This document shows positions 16,028 through 25,135 of a stretch of 64,000 bases of DNA, piece after piece. Position 1 is the first letter of the stretch. Each line of letters starts with the position of its first letter. The stretch lies in assembly GCA_041402005.1 (NCBI GenBank), contig JAWKTB010000001.1:1-64000 (forward strand). The letters run 5' to 3'. This DNA comes from JAJRXR01 sp041402005. GTDB lineage: Bacteria > Planctomycetota > Phycisphaerae > Phycisphaerales > UBA1924. A program made the position numbers and the translations under genes. A model generated the notes under the pieces. It had not been told where the DNA came from, did not search any database, and saw nothing but the letters and a program-made list of their open reading frames with translations.

Positions 16028-17499
16028 TCTCTCGGATGCTCGTCCAGACCCCGTGCCCGCTTGGCGCGCAGGCGGGCCTCGACCACCTCCTCGCTCTCGA
16101 TCGCGTTCTCGCTCCCGGCGACCAGGGCACAGACCATGCAGTCGCCCGTGATGTTGCACACGGTGCGGCACATGTCCAGGATCCGATCGACGCCCAAAAT
16201 GACCGCGATCCCCGCCAGGGGCAGGCCCACGCTCTGCAGCACGATCACGAGCATGATCATGCCCACGCCCGGGACGCCCGCGGTGCCGATGGAGGCGAGG
16301 GTGGCGGTGAGGACAATCGTGAGCTGCTGGGTGAGGGAGAGGTCGAGTCCATAGAGCTGGGCGATGAAGACCGCGGCGACGCCCTGGTACAGGGCCGTCC
16401 CGTCCATGTTCACCGTCGCGCCGATCGGAAGGACGAAGGAGGCGACCTCCTCCTTGACGCCCAAGCGCTGCTCGCAGCACTCTATGGTGACGGGGAGGGT
16501 CGCCGACGAGCTGGCGGAGCTGAAGGCGAGCAGCTGCGCCGGGCTGATGGCCTTGTAGAAGCGGGCGAAGCCGACCTTGCCGATCAGGCGGAAGCCGATG
16601 GGGTAGACCGCCAGGATCATGGTGGCTAGGCCCGCGACGACGACGAGCGAGTAGACGCCCAGCGCCTTGAGCACGTCGAGCCCGAGGTCCGCGATCTGCG
16701 AGACGATCAGCGCGAAGACGGCGAACGGCGCGAGCAGCAGGACCAGGTTCACGATCTTGATGACGACGTCCGTCATCGCGTCGAAGAAGGCGATGACGGG
16801 GGCGGATTTCTCCTTGGGGATCAGCGTGAGGCAGACGCCGACGAGCAGCGCGGCACAGACGACCTGGAGCATCTTGCCCTGGGCGAGGGCCTCGAAGGGG
16901 TTGGTGGGGACGATGTCGAGGACGGTCTGCCAGACGTCGGGGGCGTGGGCGGCCTCGACCTTGCCCTCGGCCTCGACGCCGAAGCGGGCGACCAGGCCGT
17001 CGCGGGTCGCCTCGCTGACGAACGAGCCGGGCCTGGCGACATTGGCGAAGACGAGGCCGACGCTGATCGCGATCGCGGTGGTCAAGAGATAGATCGAGAT
17101 GGTCTTGAGCCCGATGCGGCTGAGCTTGGCCAGGTCGTTGAGGCTCGAGGCGCCGACGATGAGGCTGAAGAGCACGATCGGGACGGCGATGAACATCAGC
17201 CCCCGGATGAACAGGCGCCCGACGAACCAGTTGAGCTTGCGGAGCCACCTCGCCCCCTCGGCGGCGAGCCCGGCCTCGGCGTTGGGGTACTGCGCGGCGC
17301 GATCCGCCTCGCTGAGCTGATCGAGGTCCGCGCCCTCGGGGACGCTCGCGGGGGGCGCGCCGGCGAGCCAGGCCTTGGCGTCATCGACGCCGATGGCGCG
17401 CCACGTGCCGGCGTCCCAGGTGACGTTGATGGCCAGGCCGACCAGGACGCCCAGGGCGAGGCCGACGATGATCCGCCAGTGGAGCGCGAGCTTGGGCAT
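16006..17499 (-). CDS. Dicarboxylate/amino acid:cation symporter (DAACS family)
   Basis: This 497-residue inner-membrane transporter takes up glutamate, aspartate or C4-dicarboxylates with Na+ or H+ (GltP/DctA type). Family marks are the LFIRGLMFIAVPIVLFSLI helix, the serine-rich loop SSASSSATLPVTIECCE of hairpin 1, and GATVNMDGTALYQGV, the conserved substrate/cation site. An extra loop of about 60 residues between helices 1 and 2 is longer than usual and hydrophilic. ATG 17499 is preferred over a TTG three codons upstream. The last seven codons and TAG come from the dispersed repeat, so the C-terminus EAIGNRH is probably not ancestral. Confidence 0.92.
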   Translation of the reverse strand: MPKLALHWRIIVGLALGVLVGLAINVTWDAGTWRAIGVDDAKAWLAGAPPASVPEGADLDQLSEADRAAQYPNAEAGLAAEGARWLRKLNWFVGRLFIRGLMFIAVPIVLFSLIVGASSLNDLAKLSRIGLKTISIYLLTTAIAISVGLVFANVARPGSFVSEATRDGLVARFGVEAEGKVEAAHAPDVWQTVLDIVPTNPFEALAQGKMLQVVCAALLVGVCLTLIPKEKSAPVIAFFDAMTDVVIKIVNLVLLLAPFAVFALIVSQIADLGLDVLKALGVYSLVVVAGLATMILAVYPIGFRLIGKVGFARFYKAISPAQLLAFSSASSSATLPVTIECCEQRLGVKEEVASFVLPIGATVNMDGTALYQGVAAVFIAQLYGLDLSLTQQLTIVLTATLASIGTAGVPGVGMIMLVIVLQSVGLPLAGIAVILGVDRILDMCRTVCNITGDCMVCALVAGSENAIESEEVVEARLRAKRARGLDEHPREAIGNRH

Positions 17500-17566
17500 G
17501 GGGGACAAGCTACGTGCTGGGGTGGGGGATCACAACCGGGCGGGGCGAGGGGTGGGGTCCAGGGTG

Positions 17567-17594
17567 TTGGGGCGTCCGATTCGACTCCTACGAT
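17567..17594 (+). promoter_or_regulatory. Promoter of ABC transporter gene, leaderless
   Basis: TTGGGG (17567-17572) and TACGAT (17589-17594) are 16 nt apart. The start codon ATG 17601 is only 6 nt past the -10 box, so transcription should begin at or next to the ATG. No SD sequence is present before this ATG, which agrees with a leaderless mRNA. Confidence 0.5.
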
Positions 17595-17600
17595 CGCTGG

Positions 17601-19625
17601 ATGGCACGCCGATTCCGTTCCAGCCGTCTGAGGTTCTCTGAGTACAAGACGAAGCGCCGCAAGGCGGGCGTGCACGAGCGCGTGCACGAGCGCATCGACG
17701 CGGAGAAGGAGAAGAAGAAGTCGGCGAAGGCGAGCCGTTCGTTCGTCTCGCTCTGGGCCCGCTTCTTCTCACTCCTCGGCGGACACCGCCTGACAATCCT
17801 CCTGAGCCTGGCGACCCTGAGCGTCTCGGTCGGGCTCGGGCTGCTGCTGCCCCTGTCGACGAAGGTCGCGCTCGACTATGTGCTGACGGACAACCCCGGG
17901 CCGAGCGGGATCGCCGACCGCCTGGGCCTCTCGCCGGATTCCCTGCCCTCGCCCAAGGTCCTGCTCTGGATGCTTGGCGGGGCGATGGTGGTCATCACGA
18001 TCTTCCAGATCCTGTTCGCGATGTGGGGTCGGTGGCAGTGCACGCGGATCACCAAGCGCGTGCAGGTCTCCCTGCGCCGGCGCGTCTTCGAGCACGCCTC
18101 CAAGCTCCCCTTGTCACGGATCCAGTCGATCAAGTCGGGCGGCGTCGCCAGCCTGCTCCGCGAGGACGCGGGGGGCGTGGGCGAGCTGATCTTCGGCATG
18201 ATCTACAACCCCTGGCGGGCGATCACGCAGCTCACGGGCACCCTCGTCATCCTCGCGCTGATCGACTGGCGCCTGCTCGTCGGCGCCCTGGCGATCGTCC
18301 CCCTGATCTGGGCGACGCACAAGACCTACATCGCGCGGATCAGGCCGATGTTCTACGACGTCCGCCAGACGCGCCAGGCGATCGACGCGCAGGCGACCGA
18401 GGCGTTCGCGGGGATGCGGGTGGTGCGCGGGTTCAACCGGCGTCAGGCCGAGGCGGCCCGCTTCACGCGCGAGGGCCACTTCATGGCCCGCCAGGAGCTG
18501 CTCGTCTGGTGGTGGAGCCGCTGGCTCGAGATCGCGTGGCAGGTCATCATCCCGCTCGCGTCGGCGGCGGTGCTGATCTACGGCGGATCGCGCGTGCTCG
18601 ACGGGACGCTCACCCTGGGCGACCTGATGATGTTCAGCGCGTACCTGCTGATGCTGCTCGGGCCACTCGAGGCGCTGGTCTCGACGGCGACGAACATCCA
18701 GACGAACCTCGCCGCCCTTGATCGCGTGCTCGACCTCATGGACGAGACGCAGGAGTTCCCGGGCCAGGAGGAGCTGCCGGCGCTGGACGCCGGCACGGTC
18801 CGGGGCGCGATCACGATCGATCACGTGACGTTCTCGTACCCGAGGGCGCCCAAGCGCGGTCGCAAGAAGGAGGAGGACGCCGAGCCCCTGGCGCCGGCGC
18901 TGGTCGACGTCGGCCTCGACGTCGCGGCGGGCGAGACGATCGCCCTGGTCGGGCCCAGTGGCGCCGGCAAGACGACGCTGTGCAACCTCGTCGCGAGGTT
19001 CTACGACCCCACGAGCGGGCGGATCCTCCTCGACGGGCGCGACCTGCGCGAGGTCAAGATCGAGAGCTATCGGCGCCTGCTCGGGATCGTCGAGCAGGAC
19101 GTCTTCCTCTTCGACGGCACGATCGCGGAGAACATTTCCTACGCCCGGCGCAAGGCGACGATGGACGACGTCGTCCGCGCCGCCAGGACCGCCAACGCCC
19201 ACGAGTTCATCACCAAGCTCGAGGAGGGGTACGACACGCTCATCGGCGAGCGGGGCGTTCGCCTCTCGGGCGGCCAGAAGCAGCGCGTCGCGATCGCCAG
19301 GGCGGTACTCGCCGACCCCCGGATCCTGATCCTCGACGAGGCGACGAGCAACCTGGACACCGAGTCTGAGCTGCTGATCCAGCGGGCGCTCGACGTGCTC
19401 ATGCGGGGGCGGACGAGCTTCGTGATCGCGCACCGCCTGAGCACGATCCGTCACGCCGACCGGATCGTCGTGATCGAGGAGGGCGGGATTCGCGAGGTCG
19501 GGAGCCACGAGGAGCTGATGGCGGGGGGAGGTCGGTACGCCGAGCTCGTCAGGATGCAGACCGAGGGCTCACGCCCGGGCAAGGAGGGCGCCCCCGAGCC
19601 CGACGCCCAGCAGGCGGCGGTCTAG
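17601..19625 (+). CDS. ABC transporter, fused permease and ATPase (exporter type)
   Basis: This 674-residue half-transporter of the type IV (MsbA-like) exporter fold has a charged N-terminus of about 50 residues rich in Lys/Arg/Glu, then six membrane helices (about 55-350). The nucleotide-binding domain (about 410-655) has Walker A LVGPSGAGKTTL, signature LSGGQKQR, Walker B ILILDEATS and switch His in AHRLST. It should act as a homodimer. Substrate is unknown; lipid or drug export is typical. A run of charged residues (RGRKKEEDAE) splits the first strand of the ATPase domain from the rest. The gene starts a plus-strand block and lies divergent from the symporter. Confidence 0.92.
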   Translation: MARRFRSSRLRFSEYKTKRRKAGVHERVHERIDAEKEKKKSAKASRSFVSLWARFFSLLGGHRLTILLSLATLSVSVGLGLLLPLSTKVALDYVLTDNPGPSGIADRLGLSPDSLPSPKVLLWMLGGAMVVITIFQILFAMWGRWQCTRITKRVQVSLRRRVFEHASKLPLSRIQSIKSGGVASLLREDAGGVGELIFGMIYNPWRAITQLTGTLVILALIDWRLLVGALAIVPLIWATHKTYIARIRPMFYDVRQTRQAIDAQATEAFAGMRVVRGFNRRQAEAARFTREGHFMARQELLVWWWSRWLEIAWQVIIPLASAAVLIYGGSRVLDGTLTLGDLMMFSAYLLMLLGPLEALVSTATNIQTNLAALDRVLDLMDETQEFPGQEELPALDAGTVRGAITIDHVTFSYPRAPKRGRKKEEDAEPLAPALVDVGLDVAAGETIALVGPSGAGKTTLCNLVARFYDPTSGRILLDGRDLREVKIESYRRLLGIVEQDVFLFDGTIAENISYARRKATMDDVVRAARTANAHEFITKLEEGYDTLIGERGVRLSGGQKQRVAIARAVLADPRILILDEATSNLDTESELLIQRALDVLMRGRTSFVIAHRLSTIRHADRIVVIEEGGIREVGSHEELMAGGGRYAELVRMQTEGSRPGKEGAPEPDAQQAAV

Positions 19626-19832
19626 AGAAGGTTGGCCTGGGGACTCTGGGTCGTTTCCCGGACTTTGTCCCGGGGCTGGAACCGGCGTCGATGGGCCCCG
19701 AATCGCCCCTCGGGCGGGTGTCGGCCTTGCGTGCCGAGCCCCACCCCGTTGTGATGGCAGGTATCGGGCGCGGCGTCGATCGCGCCACCTCCAGTTCAAA
19801 CGCCCCAGGGTCGCGGGCGAGGAGTCTGAGAC

Positions 19833-22175
19833 ATGTCGAGCAGTCTGCTGGGTCGGGCCGGGATCGCTGTCGCGTTGCTGTCGCTGGTCGGGACGGGCGT
19901 CTCATCGGGTCAGGAGGGGGCGGGGCGTCTCGACGCGCCGGTCGCCTCGAGACCCTACGAGGGGGTGCGCCTGGTGGAGGTCATGCCGGCGACGCGTGAG
20001 CAGTTCGATCAGGCCGTCGGGGTCGCGCGCGACGTGTGGACGCACCGCCCGGGCCCGGGGCTGCCTCTCGAGCTGTTGGTGGACGAGTCGGGCGAGGCGG
20101 CGCTGCAGAAGCTCGGCTTGACCACGACGACGCTGGTCGCGGACGTGCAGGGGGCGGTCGATGCCCAGATGGCGGACGTCCGCCGACGCGCGCACGAGCG
20201 AGGCCTGAGCTGGTTCGAGAACTACAAGACGAACGCGGAGATCCGGACGTACGTCGACGCGCTGGCGGTGGCCCACGCGGACCTGGCGACGTCCTCGGTC
20301 TTCGGGACCTCGCTCCAGGGTCGGGACATGTACATGATCACGATCACAGGCCCCGATGCGCCGGGGAACCTGGGCGCCGACCGCCCGGTCGTGATCTTCA
20401 ACGGGTGTCAGCACGCGCGCGAGTGGATCAGCCCGATGACGGTGACCTACTTCGCGGACCAGTTGCTGGAAACGTACGACACGGACGCCCGCGTGCGCGC
20501 GCTCGTGGACAACGTGCGCATCGTCCTCGCGCCGATGATCAACCCGGACGGGTACGAGTACACCTGGTCGAACGAGCGTCTGTGGCGCAAGAATCGGCGC
20601 GGGGGGTACGGCGTCGACCTCAACCGCAACTGGGGGTACGAGTGGGGGGGCGACGGCTCCAGCGGGTTCACGGGCGACGAGACCTACCACGGCTCCGCCC
20701 CCTTCTCGGAGCCCGAGACCCAGGCGCTCCGCGACCTGGCGATCTCGTATGGAGACAAACTCGCCGCCCACATCGATTACCACAGCTTCTCGCAGCTGAT
20801 TCTTTGGCCCTTCGGGTACGCCAATGGCGTGCAGACGCCCGAGCCCGATCGCACGCGGTTCGACGAGCTGGCGATGGACATGTCCGCGACGATCCAGTCC
20901 GTGAACGGGGCGTTCTACACGCCCGAGCAGTCGATCGACCTGTACGCCGCGGCTGGCGCCTCGTGTGACTGGTTCTACGGCGAGCTCGGCGCGACCTCCT
21001 TCGCGATCGAGCTGCGAGACACCGGGAACTTCGGCTTCCTCCTCCCCGCCAACCAGATCCTGCCGACCGCCGAGGAGAACTTCGCGGCGATGCTCCTCTT
21101 CCTGGAGCGGACGACGCAGCTGCTCTCAGTCAGCCTCGCGGTCCCCACGCCCGCGTACGTGCAGGCGGGCCAGCCATACGACCTGGAGGTCCAGGCGCTC
21201 GACGGCGTCGCGACGCTCGACCCCAGCTCGGTCGAGCTGCACGCCAGGGTCGGGGGCGCTGGCGCCTTCTCGACCAGCTCCGCGACGCCCCTGGGCGGGT
21301 CGCTCTTCCAGGTGACGCTCCCCGCGGCGCCCTGCGGCGACGACATCGAGTTCTACGTCACCGCCGACACCACCGAGGCGCAGACGATCACCTTCCCCGC
21401 CGGCGGCGAGAGCGAGGCGCTCTCCACGACCGCCCTCGAGATCAGCGTCGTTCTCAACGACGACTTCGAGACCGACCAGGGTTGGACGGTCTCGGGCAAC
21501 ATCTCGAGTGCGGCGGCCGGTCGCTGGGAGCGGGCGATCCCCGTCGGCGGGGGCGACCGGGGCGACCCGCCCTCTGACGCCGACGGCTCGGGGCGCTGCT
21601 ACGTCACGGGCGCCGCCGACGGGAACACGGATGTCGACGACGGGTCGACGATTCTGACCTCGCCGACGCTTGACTTGTCCGCGTCGCCCGAGGCGGCGGT
21701 GAGCTACTGGCGTTGGTACAACAACTCCGCGGGTGCGAGCCCCAACGAGGACACCTTCGTCGTCGAGATCTCCAGCAACAATGGTGCGAGCTGGACGACG
21801 CTCGAGACGGTCGGGCCCAGCGGGCCTGAGACCGCCGGCGGGTGGTACCTCGCCAGCTTCCGCGTCGCGGACTACGTCTCGGCGACAAGCGCAGTGCGCG
21901 TGCGTTTCACCGCCAGCGACCTGGGCTCGGGCTCGGTCGTCGAGGCCGGGGTTGACGGGTTCCGCGTCGAGGAGACCGGGTGCTCGGGGCCGATGGCGTG
22001 CAACGAGGCGGACCTGGGCGAGCCCTTCGGGCAGCTCGACTTCACCGACGTGGTGGCGTTCCTCGGCGCGTTCGCGGGCCAGCAGGCGGAGGCGGACCTC
22101 GCGGCGCCCTTCGGGCAGTGGGACTTCTCCGACGTGGTTTCGTTCCTCGGAGCGTTCGGCGGTGGGTGCCCCTGA
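19833..22175 (+). CDS. Secreted M14 zinc carboxypeptidase with dockerin-like tail
   Basis: This 780-residue exported peptidase removes C-terminal amino acids. It has a signal peptide (residues 1-26), a propeptide-like region (about 40-110) and an M14 domain (about 125-425). Zinc ligands are H194 and E197 (CQHAREW) and H317 (DYHSFSQ); the catalytic Glu is E393 (AIELRD). Residues 430-700 are beta-rich, including a jelly-roll-like region after NDDFETDQGW. The last 59 residues (722-780) are the two-repeat dockerin-like module, closed by Cys723 and Cys779. ATG 19833 has GAGGAG about 9 nt upstream. It is the first of four consecutive dockerin-tailed genes. A nutrient-scavenging role at the cell surface is the likely purpose. 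Confidence 0.9.
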   Translation: MSSSLLGRAGIAVALLSLVGTGVSSGQEGAGRLDAPVASRPYEGVRLVEVMPATREQFDQAVGVARDVWTHRPGPGLPLELLVDESGEAALQKLGLTTTTLVADVQGAVDAQMADVRRRAHERGLSWFENYKTNAEIRTYVDALAVAHADLATSSVFGTSLQGRDMYMITITGPDAPGNLGADRPVVIFNGCQHAREWISPMTVTYFADQLLETYDTDARVRALVDNVRIVLAPMINPDGYEYTWSNERLWRKNRRGGYGVDLNRNWGYEWGGDGSSGFTGDETYHGSAPFSEPETQALRDLAISYGDKLAAHIDYHSFSQLILWPFGYANGVQTPEPDRTRFDELAMDMSATIQSVNGAFYTPEQSIDLYAAAGASCDWFYGELGATSFAIELRDTGNFGFLLPANQILPTAEENFAAMLLFLERTTQLLSVSLAVPTPAYVQAGQPYDLEVQALDGVATLDPSSVELHARVGGAGAFSTSSATPLGGSLFQVTLPAAPCGDDIEFYVTADTTEAQTITFPAGGESEALSTTALEISVVLNDDFETDQGWTVSGNISSAAAGRWERAIPVGGGDRGDPPSDADGSGRCYVTGAADGNTDVDDGSTILTSPTLDLSASPEAAVSYWRWYNNSAGASPNEDTFVVEISSNNGASWTTLETVGPSGPETAGGWYLASFRVADYVSATSAVRVRFTASDLGSGSVVEAGVDGFRVEETGCSGPMACNEADLGEPFGQLDFTDVVAFLGAFAGQQAEADLAAPFGQWDFSDVVSFLGAFGGGCP

Positions 22176-22388
22176 TCAGGAAAACGCTTTCTTCTCGCTG
22201 CGACGGGCGCCTTCTGGGCGTGCGGGTTGCGTATTTCACCTATTTTTGACGTGAGATCGCCCGCGGTGCGCGTGAGAATGGGCGCAAACGGACGCCCGGG
22301 GGGATTTGTTCGCGCCGCTCGGGACCCAGAGACACCGCGCGATCGGTTGCGGCCCGTGACCGCCTGAATAGATCGGAAGGAGTGCGCC

Positions 22389-24956
22389 ATGCAGCGCATG
22401 CTCGCCAGCTTCGTCGGTGTCGTCGCGGTCATCGCCACGCAGGCCACAGCGCAGGTATTCACCCACGACACGGGGACCGTCGGCCTGTTCCCGACCGACG
22501 TGTTCCTCGCGCCCGATGCGCAGGACCTGTTCCGCACCGACTGCGCCGGGAACAACACGTTGATCGCCGACGGGCTCGCGTCGCTCGGGCTGATGCCGGG
22601 CGATAACGTCGACGCGCTCGATGATGGGCAGAAGTTCGCTCAGGGCGACGCGGTGTTCGCGGGCGTGTACGACTTCTCCGTGCGTCCCAACTCGGTGGGC
22701 CAGCCCGGCACGCTGGTCGCGTCGGAGTCCCCGGAGAACGGCGCCGACCTGTTCCAGATCGCGGTCCCCGGGCATTCTCTGGTCAAGTTCGAGACCGACC
22801 TGGGCCTGGCGATGAACACCACCGACAGCGTCGACGGACTCTCGCTCGAGAGCGCCGGCCTGATCACGATCGGCACGCGGATCTACTTCTCGCTGACGCC
22901 CGGCTCGCCGACGCTCGGCGCTCACGGGTGGTCGCCCGCCGACGTGCTCACGGTGGTCGTCGGCTTCCCGCTCTCGCTCCAGCGCGCCATCTCGGCCTCC
23001 AGCCTCGGCCTCCGCGCGACCGACAACCTCGACGCCCTGATCCTCTCCGACCCCGTCGACAGCGACAACGACGGCACGATCGACGGGCCGATGGACACCA
23101 TGTTCGCCTTCTTCTCCGTCGACGCGGGATCGTCCGGCGCGTCGGGGACCGCGGTCGCCAACCAGGTCGCGGGCAACGGCGCCCTCGGCGACGTCTTCAC
23201 CTCCGGCGGCGCGGGCTCCAACTCGCTCCTCTTCGACTCCGTCGAACACATACGCCTCGACCCCGGCGACGAGCTGGACGCGCTCGACGCGTTCTTCTAC
23301 GGCGCCGGTGGCATTCCCCCGCCCCCCATCAAGCCCGTCGTCAACATCTACCCCGGCGTCCGCCTCCCCTCAGGCGGCTTCTGGATCAACATCTGCGACA
23401 TGACCCTCCCCCACGTCATCAACCTCTCCATCAAGATCAAGCTCTGCGATCCTCAGCACAACCCCGTCACCATCACTTACACGAACCGGATCATCGGTTT
23501 TGGAGGGGGCAACGGCTTCCTCAAGGCTCTCATCATGGCCGCCCAGCTTCGCGCCGCCACGTTCAACAAGCCCGGCTTCGGCGCCACGCCCGTCTTCGCC
23601 GGCGTCCAGATCCGACCCCCCGTCGGCGCTCCCGGCAACATCGTCGCCCAGGTCTGCGCCAACGTCAGCCAGGCCCTCATCGATTGTGGCTACGACCTCG
23701 ACGGCCTGTGCATCTCCATGTCCAATTGGACCGCCTCGATCATCCCGGAACCCCTCCGCCAGCAGCCCGACCCCTGGCTCCGCCGATACGTAATCACGGT
23801 CCCCACGATCCCGGAGGAGAACGGCTTGTTCCGTCTCACGACGGGCGTGCCCGACCCCGTCTTCCCGCAGGTCGTCGTCTACCAGACCCCGTTCAGTGCC
23901 GGCGAGGCGCCCAGCGCCATCCTCGAGCGGATCAAGAACCAGATCATGGACGATGGCGGCATCGCCTCACGCCTCAGCAACACGCTCACCGTCGAACGCC
24001 TCGCCCTCGAGCCGCTGCCCGACACCTCCAACGCCTTCGGGCCCTACATCTTCGAGGCGGGCGCGCTCGACAACTCCATGGACGTCACGGTCGAGGCCTT
24101 CGGCGCCAAGCCCATCCCCCCGACACACCCCCTCGGCGACGACCTCTGGCACACCCCCGCCGACCCGGGCAGCCAAGTCGCCTTCGGCCCGGGCGACGCG
24201 ATCCCCCCGATCCCCGCCGGCTTCTTCGGCCCCGGCTCCGACCCGTTTGTCGGGAACATCCCCCTCCAGGGCGATCCGATCGGCCCGGGCAACACGGACA
24301 CCGTCGTCCAACGCCTCGACGATCTCATCCTCCCGCCCCCGCCCCCGGCCTGTGATCAGGTCCCGATCCAGATCGTCGCGCTCGACCTCGTCAGCGTCAG
24401 CCCGATCGTCGTGACCTACAACGGCGGGCAGAATCCCGAGCTGTGGGATGTCCGCGTCAGCCTGTCCGACACCGAGCCCCAGTTCGGCTCTCTGAACGCG
24501 TGCAAGGACAACGCCAACGGCGGCGGGTACGACCTCGCCGTTCCCGTCCAGCCCGTCTTCGTCTTCTCCAAGGTCGACGACACCTTGATCTCGCCCCCGC
24601 TGCCCGTCAACGGCCAGATCGTCATTACCGGACCCTGGGACGAGTTCGGCGAGCCCGACGGCGTGAGCACCGGCCCCAACTGGTACGGGCTCCCCTCGCA
24701 GCTCCAGTTCATCCGCGATAGCGCCGTTACCCCCGCGATGCAGCTCCAGATCGTGCCGGCGACCAACGCGCCCGCCGGGTGCAACCCCGCCGACCTCGCC
24801 GAGCCCTTCGGGCAGCTCGATTTCTCCGACGTCATCGCCTTCCTCGTCGCGTTCGCCTCCCAGGCGCCCGAGGCCGACCTGGCCATGCCGTTCGGCCAGT
24901 GGGACTTCTCCGACGTGGTCGCGTTCCTGACCGCGTTCGGCGGCGGGTGCCCGTAA
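22389..24956 (+). CDS. Secreted protein of unknown function with dockerin-like tail
   Basis: This 855-residue protein has a signal peptide ending at ATAQ (residue 22). I do not recognise a catalytic domain. Residues 25-310 are beta-rich and acidic, with recurring phrases about 'DNVDALDD' and 'DELDALDA'. Residues 320-660 are Pro-rich and contain no clear family motif. The last 59 residues (797-855) form the dockerin-like module with Cys798 and Cys854. AAGGAG stands about 6 nt before ATG 22389. The 210 nt upstream hold an AT-rich patch (around 22,230) that may be a promoter, and a weak TTGCGG-N16-TAGATC close to the gene. Structural or binding roles are possible; no function can be assigned. 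Confidence 0.82.
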   Translation: MQRMLASFVGVVAVIATQATAQVFTHDTGTVGLFPTDVFLAPDAQDLFRTDCAGNNTLIADGLASLGLMPGDNVDALDDGQKFAQGDAVFAGVYDFSVRPNSVGQPGTLVASESPENGADLFQIAVPGHSLVKFETDLGLAMNTTDSVDGLSLESAGLITIGTRIYFSLTPGSPTLGAHGWSPADVLTVVVGFPLSLQRAISASSLGLRATDNLDALILSDPVDSDNDGTIDGPMDTMFAFFSVDAGSSGASGTAVANQVAGNGALGDVFTSGGAGSNSLLFDSVEHIRLDPGDELDALDAFFYGAGGIPPPPIKPVVNIYPGVRLPSGGFWINICDMTLPHVINLSIKIKLCDPQHNPVTITYTNRIIGFGGGNGFLKALIMAAQLRAATFNKPGFGATPVFAGVQIRPPVGAPGNIVAQVCANVSQALIDCGYDLDGLCISMSNWTASIIPEPLRQQPDPWLRRYVITVPTIPEENGLFRLTTGVPDPVFPQVVVYQTPFSAGEAPSAILERIKNQIMDDGGIASRLSNTLTVERLALEPLPDTSNAFGPYIFEAGALDNSMDVTVEAFGAKPIPPTHPLGDDLWHTPADPGSQVAFGPGDAIPPIPAGFFGPGSDPFVGNIPLQGDPIGPGNTDTVVQRLDDLILPPPPPACDQVPIQIVALDLVSVSPIVVTYNGGQNPELWDVRVSLSDTEPQFGSLNACKDNANGGGYDLAVPVQPVFVFSKVDDTLISPPLPVNGQIVITGPWDEFGEPDGVSTGPNWYGLPSQLQFIRDSAVTPAMQLQIVPATNAPAGCNPADLAEPFGQLDFSDVIAFLVAFASQAPEADLAMPFGQWDFSDVVAFLTAFGGGCP

Positions 24957-25135
24957 GGCCCGTCACGTCGGGCGAGTCGCCCCATGGAGAGGTGTTTGGA
25001 CGTGTATCGGGGTTCCCTCGGGGGTGAAAACCCGGGTATCGTCCGCAATATGTCCTGGGCTCCCGCGTTGATGGAAAACGTGGGGACCGGCGGCGCGTGC
25101 CGCCCTCTTGGGTGGGGGTGGATGCGGAGGGTCTG

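Noticed and set aside
22176..22388. AT-rich patch as a possible origin or small RNA
   Set aside because: Only a short patch (around 22,230) with no DnaA-box cluster and no clear promoter-terminator pair; more likely a promoter region.
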